DNA of 64,000 nucleotides from Bacillus sp. HNG. Its GTDB lineage: Bacteria; Bacillota; Bacilli; Bacillales; Bacillaceae_L. The notes under the pieces were generated by a model. It worked only from the letters and a program-made list of their open reading frames with translations, had not been told where the DNA came from and made no database searches. Position 1 is the first letter of the stretch, and each line of letters starts with the position of its first letter. This document shows, in pieces, positions 15,789-24,118 of this stretch. The stretch covers positions 620,001 to 684,000 of the forward strand of contig NZ_QUQV01000001.1 in assembly GCF_003400205.1 (NCBI RefSeq), written 5' to 3'. Both the position numbers and the translations under genes were made by a program.

Positions 15789-16009
15789 TTTTATTTGGCT
15801 GTTTTCATAAACTTTGTTGTTTTTGACACTATTGATTACCGCTGCAGGTGGACGCTTTCCGCGGGCGTGGCTTGAGCCTCCTCGTCGCTAATCGCTCCTG
15901 TGGGGTCTCAAGTCTCACGCTTTTCCCGCAGGAGTCGCCACCTTCCACTTCCATCAATAATTTTGGTTTATCCCATAGCAGCAATCTTTTAGAAAAGAGC
16001 CTTTTATTT
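15789..16009. mobile_element. MITE-like element, copy 1, with 8-bp target duplication
   Basis: The element at 15797-16001 (205 bp) is bounded by imperfect inverted ends, GGCTGTTTTCATAAACTTTG on the left and, inverted, GGCTCTTTTCTAAAAGATTG on the right (15 of 20 matching). It is flanked by the direct repeat TTTTATTT at 15789-15796 and 16002-16009. The interior is GC-rich and palindromic (TCCTGTGGGG...CCCGCAGGA; CTTGAG...CTCAAG) and has no plausible gene. A second copy lies at 61677-61885. The 8-bp duplication and GG ends suggest mobilisation by an ISL3-like transposase; that is inference. It fills the 363-bp gap before the YjcZ genes. Confidence 0.82.
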
Positions 16010-16135
16010 TCATCATACCATATTTTAAAATGTAGCAAGACTAAAAAAAAATCTAGGAAAATTGGGGATTTGTACCTTACATACTCTGTGCTTTTTCCAT
16101 AGGATATAACAAATAGATATATGGAGGTGTTCTAA

Positions 16136-16231
16136 ATGAGTGGTGGAGTAGGATATGGAACAGGGTTTGCTTTGCTTGTCGTATTGTTCATTTTATTGGT
16201 TATTGTAGGATCTGCTTATGTAGGATGGTAA
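16136..16231 (+). CDS. YjcZ family sporulation protein (31 aa)
   Basis: A 31-residue hydrophobic peptide, opening MSGGVGYGTGFALLVVLFIL and ending SAYVGW. It fits the YjcZ/YtxA-like family of tiny Gly-rich N-terminus plus single transmembrane helix proteins found in Bacillales spores. Strong GGAGGTG precedes the ATG. It pairs with a second member 50 bp downstream. In B. subtilis such proteins are made during sporulation; their function is unknown. Confidence 0.78.
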   Translation: MSGGVGYGTGFALLVVLFILLVIVGSAYVGW

Positions 16232-16281
16232 TTCTTTAAGTAAATTAAAGATTCATTATAAAAAAGAAAGGGAGATGTGTT

Positions 16282-16422
16282 ATGGGATTTGGATATGGAT
16301 ACCCAGGATTTGGTTACGGTGGCTGTGGTTACGGTTATGGTGGCTACGGATTTCGCGGAGGCTTTGCGTTGATTGTTGTGCTATTCATCCTTCTAATCAT
16401 CGTTGGAGCTGCTTGGTGCTAA
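16282..16422 (+). CDS. YjcZ family sporulation protein, Gly/Tyr-rich (46 aa)
   Basis: A 46-residue peptide with a Gly-Tyr-rich N-terminus ([20 protein letters not shown]) and a hydrophobic C-terminal helix ([18 protein letters not shown]). It resembles YjcZ family proteins, with a longer Gly/Tyr tract. A cysteine in each part could crosslink in the spore coat. AAAGGGAG precedes the ATG. The terminator at 16441 closes the two-gene unit. Confidence 0.78.
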   Translation: MGFGYGYPGFGYGGCGYGYGGYGFRGGFALIVVLFILLIIVGAAWC

Positions 16423-16440
16423 GTTCACCATTACAAATAA

Positions 16441-16478
16441 GAAAGCCAGCAACTATTGAAGGTTGCTGGCTTTCTTCA
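16441..16478 (+). terminator. Intrinsic terminator of the YjcZ gene pair
   Basis: A perfect 13-bp stem GAAAGCCAGCAAC and complement, 8-nt loop, with a short T-rich tail; also faces the minus-strand gene at 16481. Confidence 0.85.
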
Positions 16479-16480
16479 TG

Positions 16481-16693
16481 TCATTTCTCTTCAAACATAT
16501 CCTGAAACTTTTTCATTTCCTTATCAACTTTAGGCTTCATATTAAAAGGATTTTTCGGTTGAACCATGTTTTCGGGGTTCACATCAGACCTAATCCCTAT
16601 TTTATTTCCTGCCACATCATCATTGATAACTCCCTCATATCTCCCATCAAAATGTGGGTCTCGTGCATGATAATCTCGATCATTGTCTGGCAT
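16481..16693 (-). CDS. Hypothetical small hydrophilic protein
   Basis: A 70-residue charged protein, opening MPDNDRDYHARDPHFDGRYE and ending DKEMKKFQDMFEEK. It is rich in Asp, Asn and Lys, has no cysteine, signal or membrane segment, and matches no family I recognise. The start is chosen from GAGGAGGT eight bases upstream; the frame is open for 22 further codons without a ribosome-binding site. It is convergent with the YjcZ pair. Composition suggests a disordered or spore-associated protein, but that is a guess. Confidence 0.6.
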   Translation of the reverse strand: MPDNDRDYHARDPHFDGRYEGVINDDVAGNKIGIRSDVNPENMVQPKNPFNMKPKVDKEMKKFQDMFEEK

Positions 16694-16804
16694 AGCTAAT
16701 ACCTCCTCATCATTAAATTGGCGTGTTTTATGAAAAATATGTACTTTTTTATTCAACAATAAGGAACAATAAGAACATCATGAAAGTGAAAAGGAGCGAT
16801 GAAA

Positions 16805-17002
16805 ATGGGTGCAATTGACCGTGATGGCTATCGGTTTGAAACAGAATACAGTGTGATTAGTCAAAAAGGGGCAATCCATGTATATCGGGATGGTGAATTT
16901 ATCAAGGAATTGACATTCTCTTTTACAGGAGAACAGCCCGTGCCTAGCTTAATTGAAGAAGTGGTTGATGAGTTTTTTGAAACGAGTCAAAAATGCGAAT
17001 AG
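16805..17002 (+). CDS. Conserved small protein, function unknown
   Basis: A 65-residue protein, opening MGAIDRDGYRFETEYSVISQ, then KGAIHVYRDGEFIKELTF and an acidic tail. It has the look of a small Bacillus-specific beta-rich family (perhaps B. subtilis YbxH-like), but I am not certain. The second ATG is chosen because AAAGGAG is 8 nt upstream of it and only 2 nt from the first. It precedes ykwB by 54 bp on the same strand and may be cotranscribed. Confidence 0.6.
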   Translation: MGAIDRDGYRFETEYSVISQKGAIHVYRDGEFIKELTFSFTGEQPVPSLIEEVVDEFFETSQKCE

Positions 17003-17056
17003 TTTCCCTTCTCATTACACGATTTGTAACGTAAAATGTGTGGTGAGGTGAATAGC

Positions 17057-17743
17057 ATGTTTCAAAAAGAATTGTATGTGTTTGATAAAAATCAACCGAA
17101 AAAGTGCGTGATTCGAAATTATCGGGAAACTGATTTTGATGGCTTAATACAAGTTCAACGTGAAAGCTTTCCTCCCCCATTTCCTTCTGAATTATGGTGG
17201 AATAAAGAACAATTACATAATCATGTAACCTTATTTCCTGAAGGTGCTCTTTGCGTTGAAATCGATGAAAAAATTTGCGGGTCCATGACTGGATTAATTG
17301 TTCAGTTTGATCCTAGTCATCCAAGGCATACATGGGAAGAAATCACGGATAATGGATATATACGAAATCATAGCCCTGGTGGAAACACATTATATATTGT
17401 AGATATTTGTGTGAGTCCGGCATACCGAAAATATGGCCTAGGTAAATGGCTTATGCAGTCGATGTATGAGGTGGTTGTTCATTTAAAATTAGAGCGATTA
17501 TTAGGTGGGGGACGAATTTCCGGCTACTCAAAGCACGCCACAGAAATTAGTGCGGACAAATACATTGAAAAGGTCATGACAGGTGAACTACGAGACCCTG
17601 TAATAACCTTTCTCCTCCGTTGTGGACGTACGCCGGTCCAGTTAATTGAAAACTATCTCGAAGACGAAGAATCCTGTAATTACGGATTATTAATGGAATG
17701 GAAAAACCCCTTTCAAGGAACAAAAGCGCAAGTGTTGAATTGA
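17057..17743 (+). CDS. ykwB: GNAT family N-acetyltransferase YkwB
   Basis: A 228-residue GNAT acetyltransferase. The acetyl-CoA-binding motif is in VDICVSPAYRKYGLGKWLMQ (residues about 120-140), preceded by the entry strand IRNYRETDFDGLIQVQRESF. It corresponds to B. subtilis YkwB, a neighbour of ykwC there too. The acetyl acceptor is unknown. GTGAGGTG precedes the chosen ATG; the frame opens 7 codons earlier. Its last codons (17718-17732) are a 15-nt stretch shared with a dispersed repeat, so the C-terminal end was probably rewritten by a repeat insertion. Confidence 0.82.
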   Translation: MFQKELYVFDKNQPKKCVIRNYRETDFDGLIQVQRESFPPPFPSELWWNKEQLHNHVTLFPEGALCVEIDEKICGSMTGLIVQFDPSHPRHTWEEITDNGYIRNHSPGGNTLYIVDICVSPAYRKYGLGKWLMQSMYEVVVHLKLERLLGGGRISGYSKHATEISADKYIEKVMTGELRDPVITFLLRCGRTPVQLIENYLEDEESCNYGLLMEWKNPFQGTKAQVLN

Positions 17744-18015
17744 ACATTTACTAAATACTGCCACGTCCTGGTCCTGTGGCAAACGTAGTTAGCACAACCT
17801 CGAAAATGCTATGCATTTTCTTCGTGCGATGAATATGTTCTCGAAGTTTTCCTTTTCCTGTACAAGTCCACAAGCATAAGACGTGCGCTGATAGAAGGCA
17901 CTTTTTGCCTTCCGAAGCGATTGGCTTATGACCACGAAGAGCTAGGTGTTGGAGTTGGACTAGGATACACCCATAAAAGTTATCCACAATGATAAATAGT
18001 ATAATTTCCTAGACC
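17718..18015. repeat. Dispersed repeat A, copy 1, with DnaA box
   Basis: This shares with 25179-25352 a left end (GAACAAAAGCGCAAG), a core from 17870 that folds as CATAAG...CTTATG around GAAGGCA...TGCCTTC, and a right end with the perfect DnaA box TTATCCACA (17980-17988) plus ATAATTTCC. About 130 nt between left end and core are unlike the other copy. The right end abuts the ptsI terminator T run. No gene is plausible in it. It fills the gap 17744-18051. Confidence 0.75.
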
Positions 18016-18045
18016 ATAAAAAAACGAGTCTAAGCTAGACTCGTT
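18015..18045 (-). terminator. Intrinsic terminator of ptsI
   Basis: A perfect 10-bp stem AACGAGTCTA/TAGACTCGTT with AGC loop and a seven-T tail on the minus strand, just after the ptsI stop codon. Confidence 0.9.
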
Positions 18046-18051
18046 TCTTCT

Positions 18052-19770
18052 TTAGTTCATATAGTTCGCTTTAACAAACTCAACAACTTCTTCAGTTGTG
18101 CTCATAGATAAAATCTTTTCTTTATTGCTTGCAATTTCAGCTTTTGAAAGCTTTTTAATTTGAGTGCGTGCTGGTAAAATGGATGTCGCACTCATACTAA
18201 ACTCATCTAGACCAAGACCTAGAAGGATTGGAATCGCAATTGTGTCGCCAGCCATTTCTCCACACATTCCTGCCCACTTGCCTTCTTTATGTGCTGCGTC
18301 AATAACCATTGAAACAAGGCGAAGGATGGAAGGTGAATATGGCTGATAAAGGTAAGACACACGTTCATTCATTCGGTCTGCAGCCATTGTGTATTGAATT
18401 AAATCATTGGTTCCAATACTAAAGAAGTCAACCTCTTTTGCAAACTGATCAGCCAATACTGCAGTGGATGGAATTTCAACCATGATTCCAATTTCAATGG
18501 AATCAGAAACAGCAGTTCCACTAGCCACAAGCTTTTCTTTTTCTTCCATTAAAATAGCTTTTGCTTGTCTAAACTCATCAAGTGTAGCGATCATTGGGAA
18601 CATAATCTTTAGGTTACCAAATGTACTTGCACGAAGTAATGCACGTAGCTGTGTACGGAAAATTTCCTGTTCTTCTAAGCAAAGGCGAATCGCTCTGAAG
18701 CCAAGAAATGGATTTAGTTCTTTTGGTAAGTTTAAATATGGAAGTTCTTTATCTCCACCAATGTCTAGTGTACGAACGACAACAGGTTTGCCTTCCATTT
18801 TTTCAAGAACGGTTTTATACGCATCGAATTGTTCTTCTTCGGTAGGAAGCTGGTCACGCCCCATGTATAAGAATTCTGTACGATAAAGTCCGATTGCTTC
18901 TCCACCATTTTCAAGAACACCCTTCACATCTTCAGGAGTTCCGATGTTAGCAGCAAGTTCAACATGCTCTCCATCACTTGTAACGGTTTTTTCATTTTTT
19001 AATTTAGCCCATTCAGCTTTTTGAGCTTCATATTGTTCTTTCTTTTGACGATACTGAGCTAAAACCTCTTCTGAAGGATCAACGATAACATCGCCATCAA
19101 GCCCGTCGACAATCACCATAACCCCGTTTTGAATAGTTGAAGTAACAGACTTTGTTCCAACAACAGCAGGAATTTCCATCGATCTTGCCATGATGGCAGA
19201 ATGAGAGGTACGACCTCCAATATCAGTTGTGAATCCTTTTACATATTTACGATTTAATTGAGCAGTATCTGAAGGAGTTAAGTCTTCTGCAATAATGATT
19301 ACTTCTTCAGAAATCATACTTGGATTCGAGATTGAAACTCCTAGCAAATGCGCAAGTACACGTTTTGTGACATCACGAATATCAGCAGCACGTTCTGCCA
19401 TATATTCATTTTCCATGCCTTCAAACATTGTAATGAACATACTTGCAACTTCATGCAACGCAAATTCAGCATTTACACTTTCAGAACTGATTTTATCTTT
19501 AATTGGATTAATGAGCTCAGGATCACTTAGTACGAGAAGGTGAGCGGAAAAGATTGCTGCTTTGTCTTCTCCAAGTTCTTCATTTGCACGATTTTTAATC
19601 ACTTCTAATTCATCTTTTGATTGATTAACTGCATCCTCAAAGCGCTTTATTTCAGCATCTTTATCACTGATTGTTTGTTTTTCAACTGTCAAATCAGGAT
19701 GCTCTAAACGAAAGCTTTTTGCAATAGCAATCCCTGCAGAAGCAGCAATACCTTTAATCATAGTAGACAT
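18052..19770 (-). CDS. ptsI: PTS enzyme I (phosphoenolpyruvate-protein phosphotransferase)
   Basis: A 572-residue enzyme I. The N-terminal HPr-binding and phosphohistidine region has His190 in [13 protein letters not shown]; the C-terminal PEP-binding barrel has [29 protein letters not shown] and the active cysteine in [10 protein letters not shown]. It transfers phosphate from PEP to HPr. The start overlaps the ptsH stop (TAATG), and ptsH and ptsI form one unit transcribed from the ptsH leader. B. subtilis PtsI starts two or three residues later, so the ATG at 19761 is an alternative. Confidence 0.97.
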   Translation of the reverse strand: MSTMIKGIAASAGIAIAKSFRLEHPDLTVEKQTISDKDAEIKRFEDAVNQSKDELEVIKNRANEELGEDKAAIFSAHLLVLSDPELINPIKDKISSESVNAEFALHEVASMFITMFEGMENEYMAERAADIRDVTKRVLAHLLGVSISNPSMISEEVIIIAEDLTPSDTAQLNRKYVKGFTTDIGGRTSHSAIMARSMEIPAVVGTKSVTSTIQNGVMVIVDGLDGDVIVDPSEEVLAQYRQKKEQYEAQKAEWAKLKNEKTVTSDGEHVELAANIGTPEDVKGVLENGGEAIGLYRTEFLYMGRDQLPTEEEQFDAYKTVLEKMEGKPVVVRTLDIGGDKELPYLNLPKELNPFLGFRAIRLCLEEQEIFRTQLRALLRASTFGNLKIMFPMIATLDEFRQAKAILMEEKEKLVASGTAVSDSIEIGIMVEIPSTAVLADQFAKEVDFFSIGTNDLIQYTMAADRMNERVSYLYQPYSPSILRLVSMVIDAAHKEGKWAGMCGEMAGDTIAIPILLGLGLDEFSMSATSILPARTQIKKLSKAEIASNKEKILSMSTTEEVVEFVKANYMN

Positions 19771-20036
19771 TATTCACCAAGTCCTTCATTAGCCATGATT
19801 TCTGTTAAAGTTGCGATTGCTTCTGCTTCGTCAGAACCTTGAGCAACAATTTTCACTTCAGCACCTTGACCAATTCCAAGAGACATAACACCCATAATAG
19901 ATTTAAGGTTAACAGACTTTCCGTTATATTCTAATTGAATATCTGAATTATATTTACTCGCTCCCTGAACTAATACTGTTGCTGGGCGTGCATGAATTCC
20001 CGATTCACTTGTAACTTTAAACGTTTTTTCTGCCAT
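19770..20036 (-). CDS. ptsH: Phosphocarrier protein HPr
   Basis: An 88-residue HPr. The enzyme I phosphorylation site is His15 in [11 protein letters not shown], and the regulatory HPr kinase site is Ser46 in [11 protein letters not shown], so it can serve both sugar transport and CcpA-dependent catabolite control. Transcribed with ptsI. Unlike B. subtilis, ptsG is not directly upstream; the gene instead has its own 290-nt leader with a GlcT-type antiterminator and terminator (20144-20255) and a good sigma-A promoter. Confidence 0.97.
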   Translation of the reverse strand: MAEKTFKVTSESGIHARPATVLVQGASKYNSDIQLEYNGKSVNLKSIMGVMSLGIGQGAEVKIVAQGSDEAEAIATLTEIMANEGLGE

Positions 20037-20143
20037 GGATTATTTCCCCTTTTCAATTATTTAAGAATCAAAATGATTACTTGTAGTATTTGTTCGTTTT
20101 CGGTAGATATGTAAAGAAAGAGTCGCATACCTGTATTTAAACG

Positions 20144-20255
20144 CCAAAAATTAAAAGGCATGAGAAAGACAATAAAACACTAGGGAGAGGATGCTACTCC
20201 TTTCCTCAAGCTTTTACTTTTTCTTTACTCATGCCTGATCGTATCAGTAACACGT
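20144..20255 (-). promoter_or_regulatory. GlcT-type RAT and terminator in the ptsH leader
   Basis: On the minus strand the antiterminator site ACGTGTTACTGATACGATCA (start 20255) continues into GGCATGAG, the 5' arm of a terminator hairpin whose 3' arm (20158-20171) is followed by a T-rich tail. The arms pair over 13 bp with one bulge. The site matches that in front of ptsG at 27638-27665 in 25 of 28 positions. RAT and terminator overlap, so binding of GlcT should prevent termination. Confidence 0.85.
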
Positions 20256-20330
20256 AAATGCAATGCGTATGTAGAAATGTAGAAGTCGTGACAAACACTT
20301 ACCTTTACAACCTAACCTCTTACACCGAAG

Positions 20331-20360
20331 AGTATAGCACAATCAACAAAGTTTTTTCAA
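20331..20360 (-). promoter_or_regulatory. Sigma-A promoter of ptsHI
   Basis: TTGAAA (20355-20360), 18-bp spacer, extended -10 TGCTATACT (-10 at 20331-20336). It predicts a start near 20324 and a leader of about 290 nt containing the RAT. Confidence 0.7.
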
Positions 20361-20540
20361 CAATTTGATTCATAATCCGACAACAATAAAAATTGAGAAT
20401 CTTTTTCATTTGCAAAATTTATAATAAAATGGACGTTATTTTACAAAACATAAACCTTTAGGATACCAGTCCGTAACGATTATCATGTATAATAAGCAAA
20501 TATTGTATTTATTTACAAACTAAAGTTGGAGGTGTTTTCA

Positions 20541-21338
20541 TTGATCAAACTAATTGTGAGTGACTTAGATGGAACACTATTACAGGAAAATAATACAGTC
20601 AAATCTGAGGACGCCGAAGCCTTAAAACAAGCATTACAAGAAGGACTTCAAATCAGTATTGCGACAGGTAGAATGGATACTGAAATAAAAGAAGTATTAA
20701 CATCGATTGGGCAAAATTTTCATCGCATTAGTCAAAATGGTGCTTTTGCATCGACAATTGATGAGAAGTCGATTTTTTCTCGTACTTTTACAACAGAAAC
20801 AGCTGAGAGTATTTATAAAAGAGTATTAGACCCAAAATTCGTTACGATTGTTTGTAGCTACGACACCAATTACACACATGAAAACAATGAGTACGTCGAG
20901 GGAGTCCAAAAAAGAATGTTTCATCCAATCATCATTGATCCTGAAATAGGTTCGAAGTTTAACGAAGTCAAACCTTCAAAGATTACATTAATTGGCTTTG
21001 AGAATGATATTATTGAGATTCACAAAAGACTTTCGAATGAATTTAAAGACGAAGTTGATATATTCATTTCTGAAACACATGTCTTGGACATTATGCCAAA
21101 ACAAATTAGTAAAGGGAATGCAATCAAAAAACTTCTTGAAGATCTTTCTTTAAAACCTGAGGAAATGGCCTGTATTGGAGATTCTTTTAATGATATTCCT
21201 ATGTTTCGTTTAACTCCTTACAGCTTTGTGATGTCTACAGCACATGATGATGTAAAAAAAGAAGCAAAATTCGTGGTTGAAACAGTAGCAGAAGCAGTTG
21301 AAATGATTTTGAAAGAAAATAGTAAACAATTCGTTTGA
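20541..21338 (+). CDS. Cof-type HAD-IIB phosphatase
   Basis: A 265-residue haloacid dehalogenase superfamily phosphatase of the Cof/IIB class. Motif I is VSDLDGTLL, motif II the SIATGR region, and motifs III/IV are KGNAIKKLL and IGDSFNDIPMF. These enzymes hydrolyse sugar phosphates, nucleotides or flavin phosphates; the substrate is not known. The start is TTG at 20541, seven bases after GGAGGT. It is divergent from ptsH with a TATAAT-like -10 near 20488. It ends at a strong terminator. Confidence 0.88.
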   Translation: MIKLIVSDLDGTLLQENNTVKSEDAEALKQALQEGLQISIATGRMDTEIKEVLTSIGQNFHRISQNGAFASTIDEKSIFSRTFTTETAESIYKRVLDPKFVTIVCSYDTNYTHENNEYVEGVQKRMFHPIIIDPEIGSKFNEVKPSKITLIGFENDIIEIHKRLSNEFKDEVDIFISETHVLDIMPKQISKGNAIKKLLEDLSLKPEEMACIGDSFNDIPMFRLTPYSFVMSTAHDDVKKEAKFVVETVAEAVEMILKENSKQFV

Positions 21339-21368
21339 TTGAAAAGAAGAACCTGAGCAAATAAGGAT

Positions 21369-21400
21369 AATGACGTGTGCTAATTCACACGTCATTTTTA
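21369..21400 (+). terminator. Intrinsic terminator of HAD gene
   Basis: A perfect 11-bp stem AATGACGTGTG/CACACGTCATT followed by TTT. Confidence 0.85.
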
Positions 21401-21450
21401 ATGTCATTAATAATATAGTAACCAAAACAAACTAAGGACCCAGGCCGGTG

Positions 21451-21536
21451 AATAGACGGAAAAATTTCGCCTAATCTGTAAAAAGTACTGAAAAGAGCCT
21501 AAATAGACGGAGAGATTCCGCTAATAAGTCTGCAAA
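21451..21536. repeat. Two spaced copies of a short palindromic repeat
   Basis: AATAGACGGA...TTTCGCCTAAT (21451) and AATAGACGG...ATTCCGCTAAT (21502) lie 51 bp apart. Each holds a small palindrome (CGGA...TCCG). The remainder of the 382-bp gap 21339-21720 has two CTACTCTTATTT copies and no gene. Confidence 0.5.
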
Positions 21537-21680
21537 TACGAAAAAGAAGAGCTTTTTCTTTGGATAACCGGAAATCCTACTCTTATTTATTTTTAGCAGT
21601 TCTTCATTAATGGCAAGAAAACTCACCAGCTACTGGGACAATTATGATGCCTAATCTACTCTTATTTCGGCACTTATTTT

Positions 21681-21712
21681 AAGAAAAGAACCTGAATGGA
21701 ACGTCAGGTTCT
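21681..21712 (-). terminator. Intrinsic terminator of the DUF4129-like gene
   Basis: A perfect 9-bp stem AGAACCTGA/TCAGGTTCT, 8-nt loop, T-rich minus-strand tail; 9 bp after the stop codon. Confidence 0.8.
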
Positions 21713-21720
21713 TTTTTAAT

Positions 21721-22938
21721 TTATTTTTGCTTTTTTACATTTTTTATTTTTGCTTTTATTTCCTTCGCCATTTCCTCGCAAGCCGCATTTTCATTATCGT
21801 TCAGTTCTTCATCTCCATATCTTACTCTTTCGTAGAGTTCAACAAGACGAGCATCGAGGAATTGGTTTCGCATTAGCCATTCTGTGACACTTTCATGATG
21901 AAAGCGACCTAGGCCGTTCTGAGCCGAAAGGACCTCTAATTCAAGGATAAGCCTTCTAACCTTTGCCTGTGGCGTTTGTTTTCTTGGTCTTCTCCATTTT
22001 GCAGTAGGCACCTGAATCCCTTCAGTGACAGTTGCATATTGAAAGACATCTCCCACTACAACTGCCTCTTTTACAAATCGTTTTCTAGCTAATAAGAAGA
22101 GAATCACCGCTAAAATGATCGCCCCTAAAATCGTTAGATAAAACCAGATATCAAAATATCCTAGCATTTCTAAAAACGGATTTTTATTATCATTATCCTC
22201 CCAATTTAAGGAACCAACACTTTCACCACGTGAGCCTCTAAATGAATCAATATCTTCAACTGCATTAAAAAGTGGCTTTGAGACCCAATACAAGCTGGTC
22301 CCAATAATTGTTGATACAAAAGACAAGCCCTTCACAAAAACAATTGGAAAAATCACCGCAACACCAATAGCACCTACAAACAGACCACTAAATAATCCGA
22401 CTACAGACCATGAGTTGTTTTTCGTGGCCATCTCTTTCATGACAAGTGAACTCGTACTTACACTGTTTAAGATTTTACCAATCATAAAGAACACCAATTG
22501 GGTCACAAGTAAATACAACACAAGATCACTATAGATATACCCTTGAACTTTTGCCGCAAAATACGTAAGTCCACCAAAAAGCAAGCTACCATTTAAGATA
22601 AATGCTTCTGTCAGCTTCGGATTTTTATGAAAATGAACAACCATACGGTAACAAACGATAGCTCCAAGAACTAGACTCTGACTGAAAGACATCCCTATTT
22701 CACTGCTAACAAGAGCAAGCAGTGGTACAACTAACATAATAAATACATACGGTGTGTTTGATTTCATCAGTGATAACAAGAACGCAATCACCATAGCTCC
22801 AACACCTGTAATAAACAGAAATGGCAGAATAGGTGGCAACTGCTCCGTGTGAATATATAACAGCATGAATAAAACATAGAGAAGGATGACTTCCATTACA
22901 TATTGGTAGGACTTAAGTAATGATTGACTAAATCGCAT
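21721..22938 (-). CDS. Membrane protein with C-terminal DUF4129-like region
   Basis: A 405-residue protein with about six transmembrane helices in residues 10-225, a soluble loop, another helix near 270-290, and a cytosolic C-terminal region with FHHESVTEWLMRNQF and LVELYERVRYGDEEL, which fits DUF4129. In B. subtilis the matching position after a MoxR ATPase and a DUF58 protein holds a transglutaminase-like membrane protein (YebA); here the transglutaminase core is absent. It overlaps the DUF58 gene by 11 bp and has GGGGGG before the ATG. It probably forms a membrane complex with the two upstream genes. Function unknown. Confidence 0.78.
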   Translation of the reverse strand: MRFSQSLLKSYQYVMEVILLYVLFMLLYIHTEQLPPILPFLFITGVGAMVIAFLLSLMKSNTPYVFIMLVVPLLALVSSEIGMSFSQSLVLGAIVCYRMVVHFHKNPKLTEAFILNGSLLFGGLTYFAAKVQGYIYSDLVLYLLVTQLVFFMIGKILNSVSTSSLVMKEMATKNNSWSVVGLFSGLFVGAIGVAVIFPIVFVKGLSFVSTIIGTSLYWVSKPLFNAVEDIDSFRGSRGESVGSLNWEDNDNKNPFLEMLGYFDIWFYLTILGAIILAVILFLLARKRFVKEAVVVGDVFQYATVTEGIQVPTAKWRRPRKQTPQAKVRRLILELEVLSAQNGLGRFHHESVTEWLMRNQFLDARLVELYERVRYGDEELNDNENAACEEMAKEIKAKIKNVKKQK

Positions 22939-24118
22939 ATGAATCCCCCCTCTTCACTGAGGAGGAAGCTTTCTGTAAATAAATCGCGTCCTCATTTTCG
23001 ATTATTTTAAAACAATCGACACCTTTTCTTGCAAAACTTCGTAAAATCAATTGCTCATTTTCTTCCATTTCTCCTAACACAATCATATAGGGTGATAGTT
23101 GCTGTTGTCTTGTAATTTTATTGATCATGTAATGAAATGGAATTGTCACACTATGTTTACTCAGCCTAGCAATCAATTCGAGTGCTTTCGCTAAATGCTC
23201 CTTCCCTACTCCAAGAGGCAGATGGATATAGGGTGTTTTTCCAGCTCTCCTTACATTGACAAAAACCTCGAAAGGAATATTTTTTACGGTTGCTGTTTCT
23301 AGCAAATACGTTAATCCGCTTAAATATTTCTCCAATTTTCGCTCACGTACATTGATAATGATCGTCCATGAAAACTGAGCCGTTTTATCAAATAGTTTTG
23401 TTTGCAATTGATTGGTACGTGCACTCGCCTTCCAGTGAACCCTGTTAAAAGGATCGGTTGGTACATAACTCCTCGTTCCAACAATCGCTGTCATGTCTTC
23501 AAAAAACGAAGTCCGGATAGGGTACTCCCCTTGATTTTTCGGAACGATTTTTTCAATTCCTCCTACGGTTTCAGGTGAAGAATAAATGATCGTCTCAAAG
23601 TTAACTGGCTTCAAATAACGAAGATATGCCTCACCAAAGCCAAATAAATGGGGAATTCTTATCTCGAGTGTACGGATTTTCGCAACTCCCCTTTGCTTCC
23701 CTTCGAATGGAAGTGTTGTCGTAAAGGCCTGTCTTCCGAAAAGAGTTAGCGGTAAAGTTAGTTCTATCTGTTCCGTTTCTAATACTTTTCTTTCATTCTT
23801 AAAACCTACTACATGATCTATCGTCATCCGGATGTGACCATTAAAGATTGGTAACAGACCCTCTTGACTCAACGTAAGAGAAAAATCACTTTCTTCACCT
23901 TTAAAGAGTTTGACAGTATCCTTATCAACAGAAATGATTATTTTATTTCCAACATGCCTTAAATAATATTTGTTTAAAAAGACAAATAAAAGAAATAGTA
24001 CCCCAACAAACACAAGTAAAAAAACCTGGGAAAGGATCCCCACTAAAATAAATGTGGAAGAAAGGAAGATCAAGTAGGACATTTCATTTCCAATTGATAT
24101 TTGCCGTTGCCAGTTCAT
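22928..24118 (-). CDS. DUF58 domain membrane protein (YeaD-like)
   Basis: A 396-residue protein with two N-terminal transmembrane helices (about 15-50) and a DUF58 domain with its signature GTRSYVPTDPFNRVHWKASA at about 215. DUF58 is a degenerate von Willebrand A-like domain, nearly always beside MoxR ATPases. The start overlaps the MoxR stop (TAATG), so translation is coupled. The role of these MoxR systems in Bacillus is unresolved; metal insertion or protein-complex maturation is suggested for relatives. Confidence 0.85.
   Translation of the reverse strand: MNWQRQISIGNEMSYLIFLSSTFILVGILSQVFLLVFVGVLFLLFVFLNKYYLRHVGNKIIISVDKDTVKLFKGEESDFSLTLSQEGLLPIFNGHIRMTIDHVVGFKNERKVLETEQIELTLPLTLFGRQAFTTTLPFEGKQRGVAKIRTLEIRIPHLFGFGEAYLRYLKPVNFETIIYSSPETVGGIEKIVPKNQGEYPIRTSFFEDMTAIVGTRSYVPTDPFNRVHWKASARTNQLQTKLFDKTAQFSWTIIINVRERKLEKYLSGLTYLLETATVKNIPFEVFVNVRRAGKTPYIHLPLGVGKEHLAKALELIARLSKHSVTIPFHYMINKITRQQQLSPYMIVLGEMEENEQLILRSFARKGVDCFKIIENEDAIYLQKASSSVKRGDSYAI

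Noticed and set aside
15829-16102. Open frames on both strands over the MITE-like element
   Set aside because: They follow the GC-rich repeat, have no ribosome-binding site and no protein resemblance; the repeat explains them.
17751-17987. Open frame of 78 codons on the minus strand
   Set aside because: It is the translation of repeat A; a similar frame occurs in copy 2 at 25149-25412 only because the DNA is repeated.
18464-18886. 140-codon plus-strand frame within ptsI
   Set aside because: Antisense to highly conserved enzyme I codons; composition follows ptsI.
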